Shown: piece by piece, positions 1-7,106 of the stretch
How positions within the stretch are numbered: the stretch's first letter is position 1
Layout of the letters: every line of letters begins with the position of its first letter
DNA from: Bacteriovoracaceae bacterium
GTDB lineage: Bacteria > Bdellovibrionota > Bacteriovoracia > Bacteriovoracales > Bacteriovoracaceae
Direction: 5' to 3'
Assembly (NCBI GenBank): GCA_947442115.1
Contig: CANEVK010000081.1
Location: forward strand, 1-9,719
Length of the DNA stretch: 9,719 nt
Notes under the pieces: model-generated
Told to the model about the DNA's origin: nothing
The model's input: the letters and a program-made list of their open reading frames with translations, nothing else
The model's database searches: none
Program-made: the position numbers and the translations under genes

Positions 1-624
1 CCTGACCCATTTTTTAACCAGCATGCGACCTCTAAAACCCAGGCCATCAAAATGAATCCCATCCCCTTTGCCCTCAGGATAAGTGGTATGGGAGCGAGAA
101 TCAAAAAAAGCACACCCTTCTTGAGTGACCACCTCTTTGAGTACCGGATAAAATTCTGAAAAGCGCGGCTCCGGACGAGCATGTCCATTAGGGGGAGCAA
201 TCCAAAGGCAAAGAGAAGATTTCTCTTTAACTCGGGCGATAAGCTCTCTGACAGAAACACGAATCGATTCATCACTCCAGCGAACCATATTCCCACCCAG
301 CTGAATAATCACCACATCGGGTGAATACTTAGTGAGTAAATCAGTGAGGGCCGGCATTTGAGATTGTTTAATGCGAGAGGATTTTCCCTCTGCATTTATT
401 TTTCTAAAGTCACCCTTGAGAGTCTCATAGTGAAGCCAACTCTCTGAACTAGAACCACCACGGGCCAGGAGTGTGAGCTTTAATTTCTTTGAGTCTGAAA
501 GTTTGTCATGCCAAATGGAACCAAAAATGCCCGCGGATTGAGAGTCACCGATTTGAAGAACATTAACCTCGGCATAGGCGAGAATTGCGTTCAATAAGAA
601 AATAAGGATCACGAGAATTTTCAT
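1..624 (-). CDS. Secreted SGNH/GDSL-family hydrolase, C-terminus cut by window edge
   Basis: The frame is open from the ATG at 624 to base 1, giving 208 codons with no stop, so the C-terminus is outside the window. Residues 1-18 form a signal peptide (MKILVILIFLLNAILAYA), so the product should be exported to the periplasm or outer envelope. The SGNH signature is complete: block I GDSQS with nucleophile Ser28, a block II glycine in RGGSSS (residues 55-60), block III QLGGN with Asn112, and block V DGIH with Asp188 and His191. Family members are serine esterases, lipases or carbohydrate O-acetylesterases; the substrate cannot be read from the sequence. An in-frame ATG at 639 would add MEDPS, but the signal peptide favours 624, which has a GGAAG-type site upstream. 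Only a short tail after block V should be missing. It is divergent from the next gene. Family assignment is firm; substrate is unknown. Confidence 0.88.
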   Translation of the reverse strand, partial: MKILVILIFLLNAILAYAEVNVLQIGDSQSAGIFGSIWHDKLSDSKKLKLTLLARGGSSSESWLHYETLKGDFRKINAEGKSSRIKQSQMPALTDLLTKYSPDVVIIQLGGNMVRWSDESIRVSVRELIARVKEKSSLCLWIAPPNGHARPEPRFSEFYPVLKEVVTQEGCAFFDSRSHTTYPEGKGDGIHFDGLGFRGRMLVKKWVR

Positions 625-732
625 ACTGGGATCTTCCATTTTCTGGAACAAAAAATCAATCGCTTAGCATCGTTTTAAGGAGAATTTAAATTTTTTCCAG
701 CTAAGGGTCGAATAACTCATCTGAGATGAAGC

Positions 733-738
733 AGGAGG
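733..738 (+). promoter_or_regulatory. Strong Shine-Dalgarno site fixing the start at 744
   Basis: AGGAGG lies five bases before the ATG at 744. The in-frame ATG at 726 has no purine-rich site before it, and this motif would lie inside its coding sequence. The spacing supports 744 as the true start. Confidence 0.75.
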
Positions 739-743
739 CATTC

Positions 744-1337
744 ATGAACAATAAGGCAGGAGAGCCTTTCAAATTACTACAATTCAGACCTCTCTGGATT
801 GAGGGAAGGTCTTTCACACCGGAATTCACTAATAGTTCTATTCTATATCTCTTCAAAAGAAAATTACCTAAGTCTGTTTGCTTTCGAAGGGCCTACACCG
901 GGTGGCGCGCCTCGGGTGCAAGAGAAGAGCGCGAGCTGGGTGAGTCTCGGGCCTTCATCAGGTGGCTGCAAAAGCATCACCTCTCCGTTGAGTGGAGTCA
1001 AAAAGATTTTAATCTTCACCCGGTCTTTAATCACCCGCAACCACCCCAGCATGATCCAGAGGATGAAATATCACGAGGCCTTTCCTTTGCCATACAACCG
1101 GTATGGGTCCAAGAGCGAAAAATAAAACTCTATGTAAAAGATGAAGATATATTGGGTTTAATCAACATGGCCCATGGTGAAGATGAAGATTTTCTGAGTC
1201 TTGTTGCACGGTACGTTGCTTATCGCCTCAACTGGGAAAAGTGGCGAGCCCCGGCCCCAACGTTCTATGATTGGGTCCTTGCCCAAGGAAGGCGCCCTCT
1301 TCTTGCTCCTGGCCAGATTGGATTTTTAACACCTTAG
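744..1337 (+). CDS. Hypothetical cytoplasmic protein, 197 residues
   Basis: I do not recognise this protein. The start at 744 is chosen because of the AGGAGG site at 733-738; a longer frame begins at 726. There is no signal peptide and no transmembrane segment. The N-terminal half (residues 1-90) is basic and rich in Arg and Trp. Residues 95-110 are a Pro/His/acid-rich linker (HPQPPQHDPEDE). The C-terminal part (about 115-197) looks like a compact fold, with an amphipathic stretch around residues 133-165 (DEDILGLINMAHGEDEDF onward) and an end rich in Pro and Gly. There are eight tryptophans, high for the length. It is transcribed away from the SGNH hydrolase, and I see no clear promoter in the 119-base gap. 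Coding status rests on the long frame and strong ribosome site. Function is unknown. Confidence 0.65.
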   Translation: MNNKAGEPFKLLQFRPLWIEGRSFTPEFTNSSILYLFKRKLPKSVCFRRAYTGWRASGAREERELGESRAFIRWLQKHHLSVEWSQKDFNLHPVFNHPQPPQHDPEDEISRGLSFAIQPVWVQERKIKLYVKDEDILGLINMAHGEDEDFLSLVARYVAYRLNWEKWRAPAPTFYDWVLAQGRRPLLAPGQIGFLTP

Positions 1338-1389
1338 AGAGTTAGCTGAGCAAAAGTTTTGGGAAAAAATTTCAATTTTTCAAAGTTCA

Positions 1390-1418
1390 TTGCCCCTCGG
1401 GTCCCGACTCGGTATGAT
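1390..1418 (+). promoter_or_regulatory. Sigma70-type promoter with palindrome in its spacer
   Basis: TTGCCC (1390-1395) and TATGAT (1413-1418) are separated by 17 bases. The -10 hexamer and the spacing are the same as in the porin promoter at 2126-2154. The -10 element ends six bases before the ATG at 1425, so transcription would begin at or beside the start codon. An 11-base palindrome, TCGGGTCCCGA (1397-1407), fills most of the spacer and is a possible repressor or activator site. The hexamers are seen directly; their function is inferred. Confidence 0.6.
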
Positions 1419-1424
1419 CTTTTC

Positions 1425-2072
1425 ATGAATATAAAAATCCTATCACTTTTAAGTTTAATATCCCTCTCAAGCCTCGCTTACTCGATGGAAGGCATCACGA
1501 CGGCTGAAGAGCAAGAACTCACAAAATCAAGCATGGTGAGAAAAGTGATTTGGAAAGATGGCTACATCTGGCCTGAAGTAAGAATTATTACTGTGCTTGA
1601 TCATCTTCCCCAAGATAATCTCAATGAATTTTTAAATTTTGAAACTCATAAGACCTATATCCCAGATATGCTGGAATCAAAGGTTGTAAAAAAAATGAGT
1701 GCTAATGAGCTTCAAGTTTATTTTGAAATGGAAATGCCATGGCCCGTGAAAAAAACCACTCACGTGACCAATAATCTCATCACAAAAAATACTGATGGAA
1801 GTTACACCTTAAAATGGAATCTTGTGAAGGCCGATATGCTCAAAGCAACAGATGGGTATATGCGCTTTTATCCTTACAAAGGAAAAACACTTTTAGAGTA
1901 CGTATCGCATATTGTTCCGAACTCATCTTTAGCGGGAATGTTTAAAAATCGTGTCGCCGATGATGTTGAAAAATCTGTTAAGAAAATCGTAAAACATTTA
2001 AATTTAACTTTAAATAATCGCGAAACTCTCTCAAATCTTAACAATAATCAGCTCAAGGCCAAAAACCTATAA
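1425..2072 (+). CDS. Secreted START-like (SRPBCC) domain protein
   Basis: A 215-residue protein. The start at 1425 is chosen because it opens directly on a signal peptide (residues 1-20, MNIKILSLLSLISLSSLAYS); a TTG at 1359 in the same frame would add 22 residues and bury the signal. The mature part from about residue 48 to 192 matches the SRPBCC/START-like helix-grip fold: an opening strand (WPEVRIITVLD), the characteristic segment FETHKTYIPDML (72-83), central strands including EMPWPVKKTTHV (103-114), and a long C-terminal helix (about 165-192). The fold binds hydrophobic ligands such as lipids; the ligand here is unknown. The tail after 192 is Asn-rich and probably disordered. No Shine-Dalgarno site precedes the ATG, unlike most genes in the window, which fits a leaderless message. 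Fold assignment is fairly sure; role is not known. Confidence 0.8.
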   Translation: MNIKILSLLSLISLSSLAYSMEGITTAEEQELTKSSMVRKVIWKDGYIWPEVRIITVLDHLPQDNLNEFLNFETHKTYIPDMLESKVVKKMSANELQVYFEMEMPWPVKKTTHVTNNLITKNTDGSYTLKWNLVKADMLKATDGYMRFYPYKGKTLLEYVSHIVPNSSLAGMFKNRVADDVEKSVKKIVKHLNLTLNNRETLSNLNNNQLKAKNL

Positions 2073-2076
2073 GAAG

Positions 2077-2106
2077 GCTCGGACAATAAAAGAAAAACTG
2101 TCCAGC
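2077..2106 (+). terminator. Possible weak terminator hairpin after the SRPBCC gene
   Basis: GCT-C-GGACA (2077-2085) can pair with TGTCCAGC (2099-2106) in an eight-pair stem with one bulged C and a 13-base loop. It lies four bases after the stop codon. The sequence after it (TTAAACTT) is only a poor U-tract, so termination would be partial at best. Confidence 0.35.
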
Positions 2107-2125
2107 TTAAACTTCCCTCCTTTCA

Positions 2126-2154
2126 TTGACTGAAATTTTTCGCTTGTCTATGAT
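2126..2154 (+). promoter_or_regulatory. Sigma70 promoter of the porin operon
   Basis: TTGACT (2126-2131) and TATGAT (2149-2154) are separated by exactly 17 bases, which is five of six matches to each consensus hexamer. Transcription would start near 2161, leaving a short leader with the ribosome site AAGGAGA (2173-2179) before the ATG at 2185. Both the promoter and ribosome site are near optimal, which fits a highly expressed outer-membrane protein. Confidence 0.8.
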
Positions 2155-2184
2155 GAAGTATCGTTTCATTTAAAGGAGAAACAT

Positions 2185-3297
2185 ATGAAATCATGGAAGA
2201 AGCTTGGAGCTTTGGCAGTCCTCGGATTATCGACCGTTGCCGGCGCTCAAGAAATTAATCTCAGTGGGTTTGCCTCGGCCCATATGACTCAAAAACTTGG
2301 TGGTAACTCGGCCCCTGAGTATCACTCAAACCGCACCAACTTTTACAACTTCACAAAGTTTGGTCTGAACGTGGCCTCAAAAATTGATGAGCAGTGGTCT
2401 GTTCAGTCTCAGCTTCTTGTTTCTGGGAAAAGAATTGATGCAAGCTCAGAAGATCCTCAGTTCAACATGTATGCCAACTGGCTTTTTCTTGCTTACAGAC
2501 CAACAGAACATTTACGTTTAAAAATTGGTCGTCAATTATTCCCAGCATGGCTTGTGTCTGAGTATATTGATGTTGGTTACATGTACCCATGGACTGAAAC
2601 TCCACACTCTGTGTATGAGCTAAGCCCCTTTAAATCTCTTAATGGTCTAGCGGCCGATTATTCTTTCGCTCTTACTGGCACTCATAAAATGACTGTGACA
2701 GTATTCGGTGGACAAGAGAATGTAGATATCCCTCTTGCTCAAGGTGGAACTGAAAATAACAAATACGGCAGTATCATCGGTTCAGAACTTGCGATTCAAT
2801 CAAGCTCTTATCGCTTCCGCGTGATGGGGTCGAATTATAAAGTGAATACTGTTGATAGCAATAACACTGCTAATCCATATGACAACTCAAGTGTGACGAC
2901 TCTCACAACGGGTTTTAAGTATGAGAAGAATAATCTTCTTGTATTTACAGAATATGGTTACAGAGAAGGCTCAAAGAATGGAACTGAAGTAACTCCAACT
3001 TCATATGATGGTGTGACTTCTCGTGCTTTCAATAAGCGCGCTCAAGCGGGTTATTTGACTGTGGGTTACTGGTTCAACAAGACTCTTCCTCACCTCACTG
3101 CTTCAACATCGAAGTATGAAACTGGTCTAATTGAAGGGACACAAGATCTTTACTCAGTAGGTTTAAACCACAAGCTTAATGACAATATTATTTTTAAATC
3201 AAACGTTGGCTACTCTGTTTCAAGACAGGGCCCGGCCCACATGGAAGAGCAAGGAGATGCTACAACAGCTTCTGCTGGCCTTGACATGATTTTCTAA
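2185..3297 (+). CDS. Outer-membrane beta-barrel porin
   Basis: A 370-residue protein with a signal peptide (residues 1-21, ending VAGA before QEINLSG). The mature chain alternates polar and hydrophobic residues in short strands typical of a Gram-negative porin. Residues 98-148 carry conserved-looking porin segments: NWLFLAYRP, KIGRQLFPAWLVSEY and YPWTETPHSVYELSP, followed by SLNGLAADYSF. The last strand ends in DMIF, with the C-terminal Phe recognised by the BAM assembly machinery. Length suits a 16- or 18-stranded barrel, which would form a diffusion channel for small solutes; the solute is not evident. It is the first gene of a unit with the Cys-rich protein 11 bases downstream. The start is fixed by AAGGAGA and the signal peptide. 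Porin class is confident; subfamily is not assigned. Confidence 0.87.
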   Translation: MKSWKKLGALAVLGLSTVAGAQEINLSGFASAHMTQKLGGNSAPEYHSNRTNFYNFTKFGLNVASKIDEQWSVQSQLLVSGKRIDASSEDPQFNMYANWLFLAYRPTEHLRLKIGRQLFPAWLVSEYIDVGYMYPWTETPHSVYELSPFKSLNGLAADYSFALTGTHKMTVTVFGGQENVDIPLAQGGTENNKYGSIIGSELAIQSSSYRFRVMGSNYKVNTVDSNNTANPYDNSSVTTLTTGFKYEKNNLLVFTEYGYREGSKNGTEVTPTSYDGVTSRAFNKRAQAGYLTVGYWFNKTLPHLTASTSKYETGLIEGTQDLYSVGLNHKLNDNIIFKSNVGYSVSRQGPAHMEEQGDATTASAGLDMIF

Positions 3298-3308
3298 GGA
3301 GAACAGCC

Positions 3309-3563
3309 ATGAAAAAATTTCTTTGCCTTGCTCTTATGATGACTTCAGTCGCCGCTTTTGCTGCAGATGCTGAATGTCAATACTTTGATGCTGAAGGAAA
3401 AGCTTCAAAACTTGATGCTGCTAAAGTACCAGATGGAGCTTCAGTAGAAGCAAAATCTGTGAATATGCTTCCAGGTGATTTAAAGCAAAAGCTTTATGAT
3501 GGAAGTATGACGAAATGTGTGACTTGCGAAAAGAACTACATTAAATGTACAGCTGCTAAGTAA
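3309..3563 (+). CDS. Small periplasmic four-cysteine protein
   Basis: An 84-residue protein with a signal peptide (residues 1-18, MKKFLCLALMMTSVAAFA). The mature chain of about 66 residues has four cysteines: Cys23, then Cys70, Cys73 and Cys80 in a C-terminal cluster containing a CxxC (CVTC). They could form two disulfides or bind a metal; Cys6 lies in the signal peptide and is not a lipobox. No known family is recognised. The start has GGAG immediately after the porin stop codon (3298-3301), and the gap is only 11 bases, so it is very probably co-transcribed with the porin. A strong terminator follows. A role with the porin, such as a periplasmic partner, is only suggested by the context. 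Confidence 0.78.
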   Translation: MKKFLCLALMMTSVAAFAADAECQYFDAEGKASKLDAAKVPDGASVEAKSVNMLPGDLKQKLYDGSMTKCVTCEKNYIKCTAAK

Positions 3564-3570
3564 TGACTTT

Positions 3571-3602
3571 GTCCCCTTCTCACATGAGAAGGGGACTTTT
3601 TT
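3571..3602 (+). terminator. Strong intrinsic terminator of the porin operon
   Basis: A perfect 11-base-pair stem, GTCCCCTTCTC (3571-3581) with GAGAAGGGGAC (3586-3596), has a four-base loop (ACAT) and is followed by six Ts (3597-3602). It starts eight bases after the stop codon. Read on the other strand the hairpin is followed by AAAGTC, not a U-tract, so it is a standard terminator only for the plus strand. The last two Ts overlap the stop codon of the converging CheR-CheB gene. Confidence 0.93.
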
Positions 3603-5055
3603 AACTCGCTTTAACTAATCCAACTTTTTTCTTCACAAAATCCCGCACCACCTGAGAGAGATACTTAGCACTTCCCACCATATGGGCCGCACCGATATCA
3701 ATCGCCTCCTTAGGCATTCCAAAAACTACAGAGGTTTCTTTATTTTGCGCCATCGTGAGGCATCTGCGAGACTGCTTCATTTTCAAAAGTCCATCGGCCC
3801 CATCTCGCCCCATTCCCGTGAGAAGCACACCAATGGATCTCGCCCGAAGTTTGGCCAGTGATTCAAACAGCACATCCACACTCGGTCTGTGCCCATTACG
3901 CTGAGTCTCCGTAGAAGGCTGAATATAAAAGAGGTTATTCTCTTCAGTCACGGTGAGGTGATAATCCCCCCAAGCGATATAAATGCCATCAGGAGTGAGT
4001 GGTATTTTCTTACGAGTATCGCGGCACTCAAGTCCTGAGATGGCGGCCATACGCTTAGCAAAGGACTCACAAAAGGACGTGTTAATATGCTGAACAATAA
4101 TCAAGGGAGGACAGGGCTTGGGAAAATCTCTTAAAAAGACCTCCAAAGTTTCAGGACCACCGGTACTGGCCCCAATGGCAATAATTTGCGGATGAGAGAA
4201 GACCTTAAGAAAAGGCTCTTCACTTTTTCGCTCAAAACTAGATTCTTTAATTCTTTGGCGGTAGCAGGAGTTGGCGACTAATTCAAACTGTGTTTTTGAG
4301 GTTTCAAAGTTTTCACTGTGCCCTAAGACCAGAAGACCAGTGGGATTTAAGTATCTTTTAAAAGATTGGACCGCCTCAAGAGTTGAGTGAGCGCTAAAAT
4401 AGATCAAAACATTTCGACAAAAAATAAAATCCAAACTTTCTTGAAAGCGAGAGTGATGATCATCTAAAAGAGAGCCCGTAAAAAAAATCATCTTCTTTTT
4501 AATTTTCTCTTTAACTGAAAAATGAGTATCTTTCACGAAAACAGAATTTTGAAATTGATTAGGGATTGATTTGATTTGAGCGATGGGATACTCACCCTTT
4601 TTCGCCGTTTCCACACTCATAGGATCAATATCAGAAGCATAAATTTCAAAGCTCAATTGAGGATAGAGAGAGCAAATGGTCTCTAGCACAAAGGCAATAG
4701 AGTAAGCTTCTTGCCCAGTACTGCAAGCAGCTGACCAGACTTTAAGTTTTACAGGCCCGGTCGCCGTCATCATTCTTTTCAACACCTCATCCTCAAGAAT
4801 CTTAAAATGAGGATTCTCCCGAAACCAATAGGTGGTGTGAATAGTAATAAGAGAGAGAAACTGCTGATACTCATAATCATCTTCTGATAAAAGCTTCAGA
4901 TAGGTGGCAAATGAGGAAAAGCCAAGGGTATTGATTCTTCTCTCTACATTAGAAGAAAGGACATCTTTTTTAAAACTCCCCTCCTGACATGTTCCTGTCA
5001 GTCCTTGGATGAGTTCATATAAGGCTTCCTGTTCAGACTCGTCTAAACGGAACAT
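3601..5055 (-). CDS. CheR-CheB fusion: receptor methyltransferase plus methylesterase without receiver
   Basis: A 484-residue protein joining two opposed adaptation enzymes. Residues 1-268 are CheR: an N-terminal helical domain, then HTTYWFRENPHF (73-84), the S-adenosylmethionine-binding WSAACSTGQEAYSIAF (107-122), ASDID (140-144) and CRNVLIYF (213-220). It would methylate receptor glutamates. After a charged linker (about 269-288) comes a CheB methylesterase/amidase domain (289-475) with the full triad: Ser297 in IGASTGG, His323 in VQH, and Asp418 in LLTGMGRDGADG; GHRPSVDVLF lies at 388-397. No receiver domain precedes CheB, so the usual phospho-activation by CheA is missing. The order is CheR then CheB. 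The start codon overlaps the receptor stop as TAATG, with AAGG upstream, so it is translationally coupled. It is the last gene of the operon. Both domains look active; regulation is unknown. Confidence 0.95.
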   Translation of the reverse strand: MFRLDESEQEALYELIQGLTGTCQEGSFKKDVLSSNVERRINTLGFSSFATYLKLLSEDDYEYQQFLSLITIHTTYWFRENPHFKILEDEVLKRMMTATGPVKLKVWSAACSTGQEAYSIAFVLETICSLYPQLSFEIYASDIDPMSVETAKKGEYPIAQIKSIPNQFQNSVFVKDTHFSVKEKIKKKMIFFTGSLLDDHHSRFQESLDFIFCRNVLIYFSAHSTLEAVQSFKRYLNPTGLLVLGHSENFETSKTQFELVANSCYRQRIKESSFERKSEEPFLKVFSHPQIIAIGASTGGPETLEVFLRDFPKPCPPLIIVQHINTSFCESFAKRMAAISGLECRDTRKKIPLTPDGIYIAWGDYHLTVTEENNLFYIQPSTETQRNGHRPSVDVLFESLAKLRARSIGVLLTGMGRDGADGLLKMKQSRRCLTMAQNKETSVVFGMPKEAIDIGAAHMVGSAKYLSQVVRDFVKKKVGLVKAS

Positions 5056-7106
5056 TAAGAAGCCTTATTTGTTTGCTTTGGGTCTTTAGACCCTCGCTTG
5101 GTTAATAAATTTTTCATTGAGTCCTCTAGATTAATCACTGAAGAACTTCCATCCCCACCAGATGAAGGCTTATGGGGAGCACTTTCAGCTTTCTTAGATT
5201 GAAACTCATCACCATTAATGAGGGCATAGATACTTGAAGAGATGTCTTTAAGTTTCGTATTCTCATCGGCCAGGCGCTTCGCTGCCCCCAATGTTTCTTG
5301 GGCCGTAGAAGAGTTCTTTTGAGTCGCAATATCGATCTGACTCATGGCCGTAGAGGTTTGTTGAACACCAAGCTCTTGTTGAGCACAGGCATCAGTAATA
5401 CCTCGAATCTGGGAAACAATCACCTCAATCTCTTGAGAAATATCTTTAAAATTTGAAACCGCTTGATTAGAAACCGAAGAGCTCTTTTCGATTTTTTCAT
5501 GAAGACTATCTAGGATCTCCTGAACTTGCTTCTGTGAATCTTGGAGCATCATCTCAATATCTTTGGCGGCACTCCCACTCACTTTCGCTAGGTTTCCCAC
5601 CTCTTCAGCAACCACAGCAAAGCCTTTACCATGCTGACCTGCTCGGGCCGCTTCAATGGAAGCGTTAAAAGACAGAAGCTGCGTTTTAAAAACGATGTCA
5701 TTAATGATATTCGTTTTTTTAGAAACTTCTTGAATGATAGAAGAAATTTTCTGAAGCTGCTGGTTCGCTTCTTGGATCGAGCGGAAGGAGTACATCATTT
5801 CTTCCATGATGTGCTCACCTTCTTTGGCCTTATTATTCATTTTTTGGGCCGATTCCATTGAAGTCTTGGCCGAAGTGGCGGTCTGAGAAATCATACTCCC
5901 CATTTCGGAAAGGGCCGACACAGACTCCTGAATCCCGGCCGACTGCTCAACTGTCGCAGAGGCTACAGAATCAGAAGACTCAAACAATACTTTAGAAAGC
6001 TGATGAGACGTCACTGAAGAGTCAGTCAATTTTGAAGATTCAGCAATAAAAGAGCGTCCAATAAACTTAGCGATGATAAAGGCAATGGTTAAACAAACAA
6101 CGAGTGAGATCAAAAGACCGAAAAGGAAGTTTCTCTCATTAGTAAGAATATTTCCAAGGGCCGATGTCTTAGGAAGCCCCACTAGAATTCCCCAATTAAG
6201 ACCATCAAGAAAAATCGAGGTGTCAAAAGGAGAATAACCAACGAGCTGGTCTACTTTTTTTCGAGCATGCATAACATACTCGGCTCCCTTGGTTCCGCGA
6301 GTCACTTTATTAACAACAGAGCTATCCTTCGAGAGATCCAACTTACCCAGTGTCTGTTCGTCATACTTGAATTTATCACTCTTATGTAGTTCTGGATCAA
6401 ATTCAAAAAGAAGTTTCCCATTACCATCTACAAGTGTGAGTTCAGTCGTGTAGCCTTGAGCTTGTACAGCCTTATGAAAGCTTGCAAAAAGTTTTGCAAT
6501 CCATTTAAAATTGGCACGAGCAGTAATAACACCTACGACGACACCTTTATCATTTTTGATAGGTGCTGAGAAAGATGTCCCGTAAATGGGTCTGTCGGCC
6601 GCCTTTGATGAAACTGTATCAAACTGAGGAGTTTCCATATAGGTGCCAGTATAGAGTTTCCCAAGAGTGAACTCACCTGAAATGGCTTTTTTGAACCAAG
6701 TTGTGTCAGCATAGTTTTTTTGAAGTTTAGTCGTGTCAATATCGATACCAAAGGAATCAACATTACTCGAAGAAACATAATTCCCTTTGCCGTCAACCAC
6801 CATGAGGACATCATACACACCATAAAGATTAACCAGCGTGTTTAAGCCAGAATTGATTTCTTCTTTACTTTGAAACTGACTCATAACCTTGTTACTCGCA
6901 AAGGCCTGCACATCATAGTAACGCTCAAAAAGAACAGTTGATATGTTGTTACCAAGCATTTCTGCATCGGTTTGAAACTTATCGTGAACTTTTTTGATCA
7001 AGCTATCATTAGTCCACTTAAACTGAACATAGGCAATCACCCCTGTCAGCATGATCACTAAAAATGAGAGGCCATTAATTTTGGCACTTAATGAGATTTT
7101 TTTCAT
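5055..7106 (-). CDS. Methyl-accepting chemotaxis protein with periplasmic double-CACHE sensor
   Basis: A 683-residue chemoreceptor. A first membrane helix (about 12-29) and a second (about 326-349) bracket a periplasmic domain of about 295 residues, consistent with dCACHE: VYDVLMVVDGKGNYVSSS (97-114), TTWFKKAISGEFTLGKLY (135-152) and SFSAPIKNDKGVVVGVI (178-194). I see no HAMP domain after the second helix; a long helical hairpin begins almost at once. Likely methylation helices are near ATVEQSAGIQESVSAL (384-399) and SSTAQETLGAAKRL (599-612). The hairpin tip (about 469-507) is well conserved, including Phe473, Asn481, Glu485 and Arg488, but has Gln491 where many receptors have Glu. The tail (635-683) is Ser/Lys-rich and lacks the NWETF-type CheR-binding pentapeptide. 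The ATG overlaps the cheW stop (ATGA) and has AGGAGA at 7114-7119. The ligand is unknown. Confidence 0.95.
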   Translation of the reverse strand: MKKISLSAKINGLSFLVIMLTGVIAYVQFKWTNDSLIKKVHDKFQTDAEMLGNNISTVLFERYYDVQAFASNKVMSQFQSKEEINSGLNTLVNLYGVYDVLMVVDGKGNYVSSSNVDSFGIDIDTTKLQKNYADTTWFKKAISGEFTLGKLYTGTYMETPQFDTVSSKAADRPIYGTSFSAPIKNDKGVVVGVITARANFKWIAKLFASFHKAVQAQGYTTELTLVDGNGKLLFEFDPELHKSDKFKYDEQTLGKLDLSKDSSVVNKVTRGTKGAEYVMHARKKVDQLVGYSPFDTSIFLDGLNWGILVGLPKTSALGNILTNERNFLFGLLISLVVCLTIAFIIAKFIGRSFIAESSKLTDSSVTSHQLSKVLFESSDSVASATVEQSAGIQESVSALSEMGSMISQTATSAKTSMESAQKMNNKAKEGEHIMEEMMYSFRSIQEANQQLQKISSIIQEVSKKTNIINDIVFKTQLLSFNASIEAARAGQHGKGFAVVAEEVGNLAKVSGSAAKDIEMMLQDSQKQVQEILDSLHEKIEKSSSVSNQAVSNFKDISQEIEVIVSQIRGITDACAQQELGVQQTSTAMSQIDIATQKNSSTAQETLGAAKRLADENTKLKDISSSIYALINGDEFQSKKAESAPHKPSSGGDGSSSVINLEDSMKNLLTKRGSKDPKQTNKAS

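Noticed and set aside
663..705. Inverted repeat CTTAGC/GCTAAG and an orphan AAGGAG in the gap between the divergent genes
   Set aside because: The stem is only six pairs with a 31-base loop, and no start codon follows the AAGGAG at a usable distance.
799..1125. A second plus-strand open frame of 108 codons inside the 744-1337 gene
   Set aside because: It starts at a TTG with no clear ribosome site and lies wholly inside the longer frame, which has a strong AGGAGG.
3597..3700. Porin-operon hairpin as a two-way terminator
   Set aside because: On the minus strand the hairpin is followed by AAAGTCATTA with no U-tract.
5057..5200. Possible CheR-docking pentapeptide at the receptor C-terminus
   Set aside because: The tail ends in TNKAS and has no aromatic x-x-x-aromatic motif such as NWETF.
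5631..5861. Plus-strand open frame opposite the chemoreceptor tip
   Set aside because: It is antisense to a highly conserved coding region and has no family features or ribosome site. The same holds for the frames opposite cheA (7659-8257, 8683-8952, 9131-9331).
6600..6720. Amino-acid-binding (dCACHE_1AA) signature in the receptor
   Set aside because: The segment around TTWFKKAISG has the aromatic pair but lacks the expected arginine beside it, so I do not assign an amino-acid ligand.
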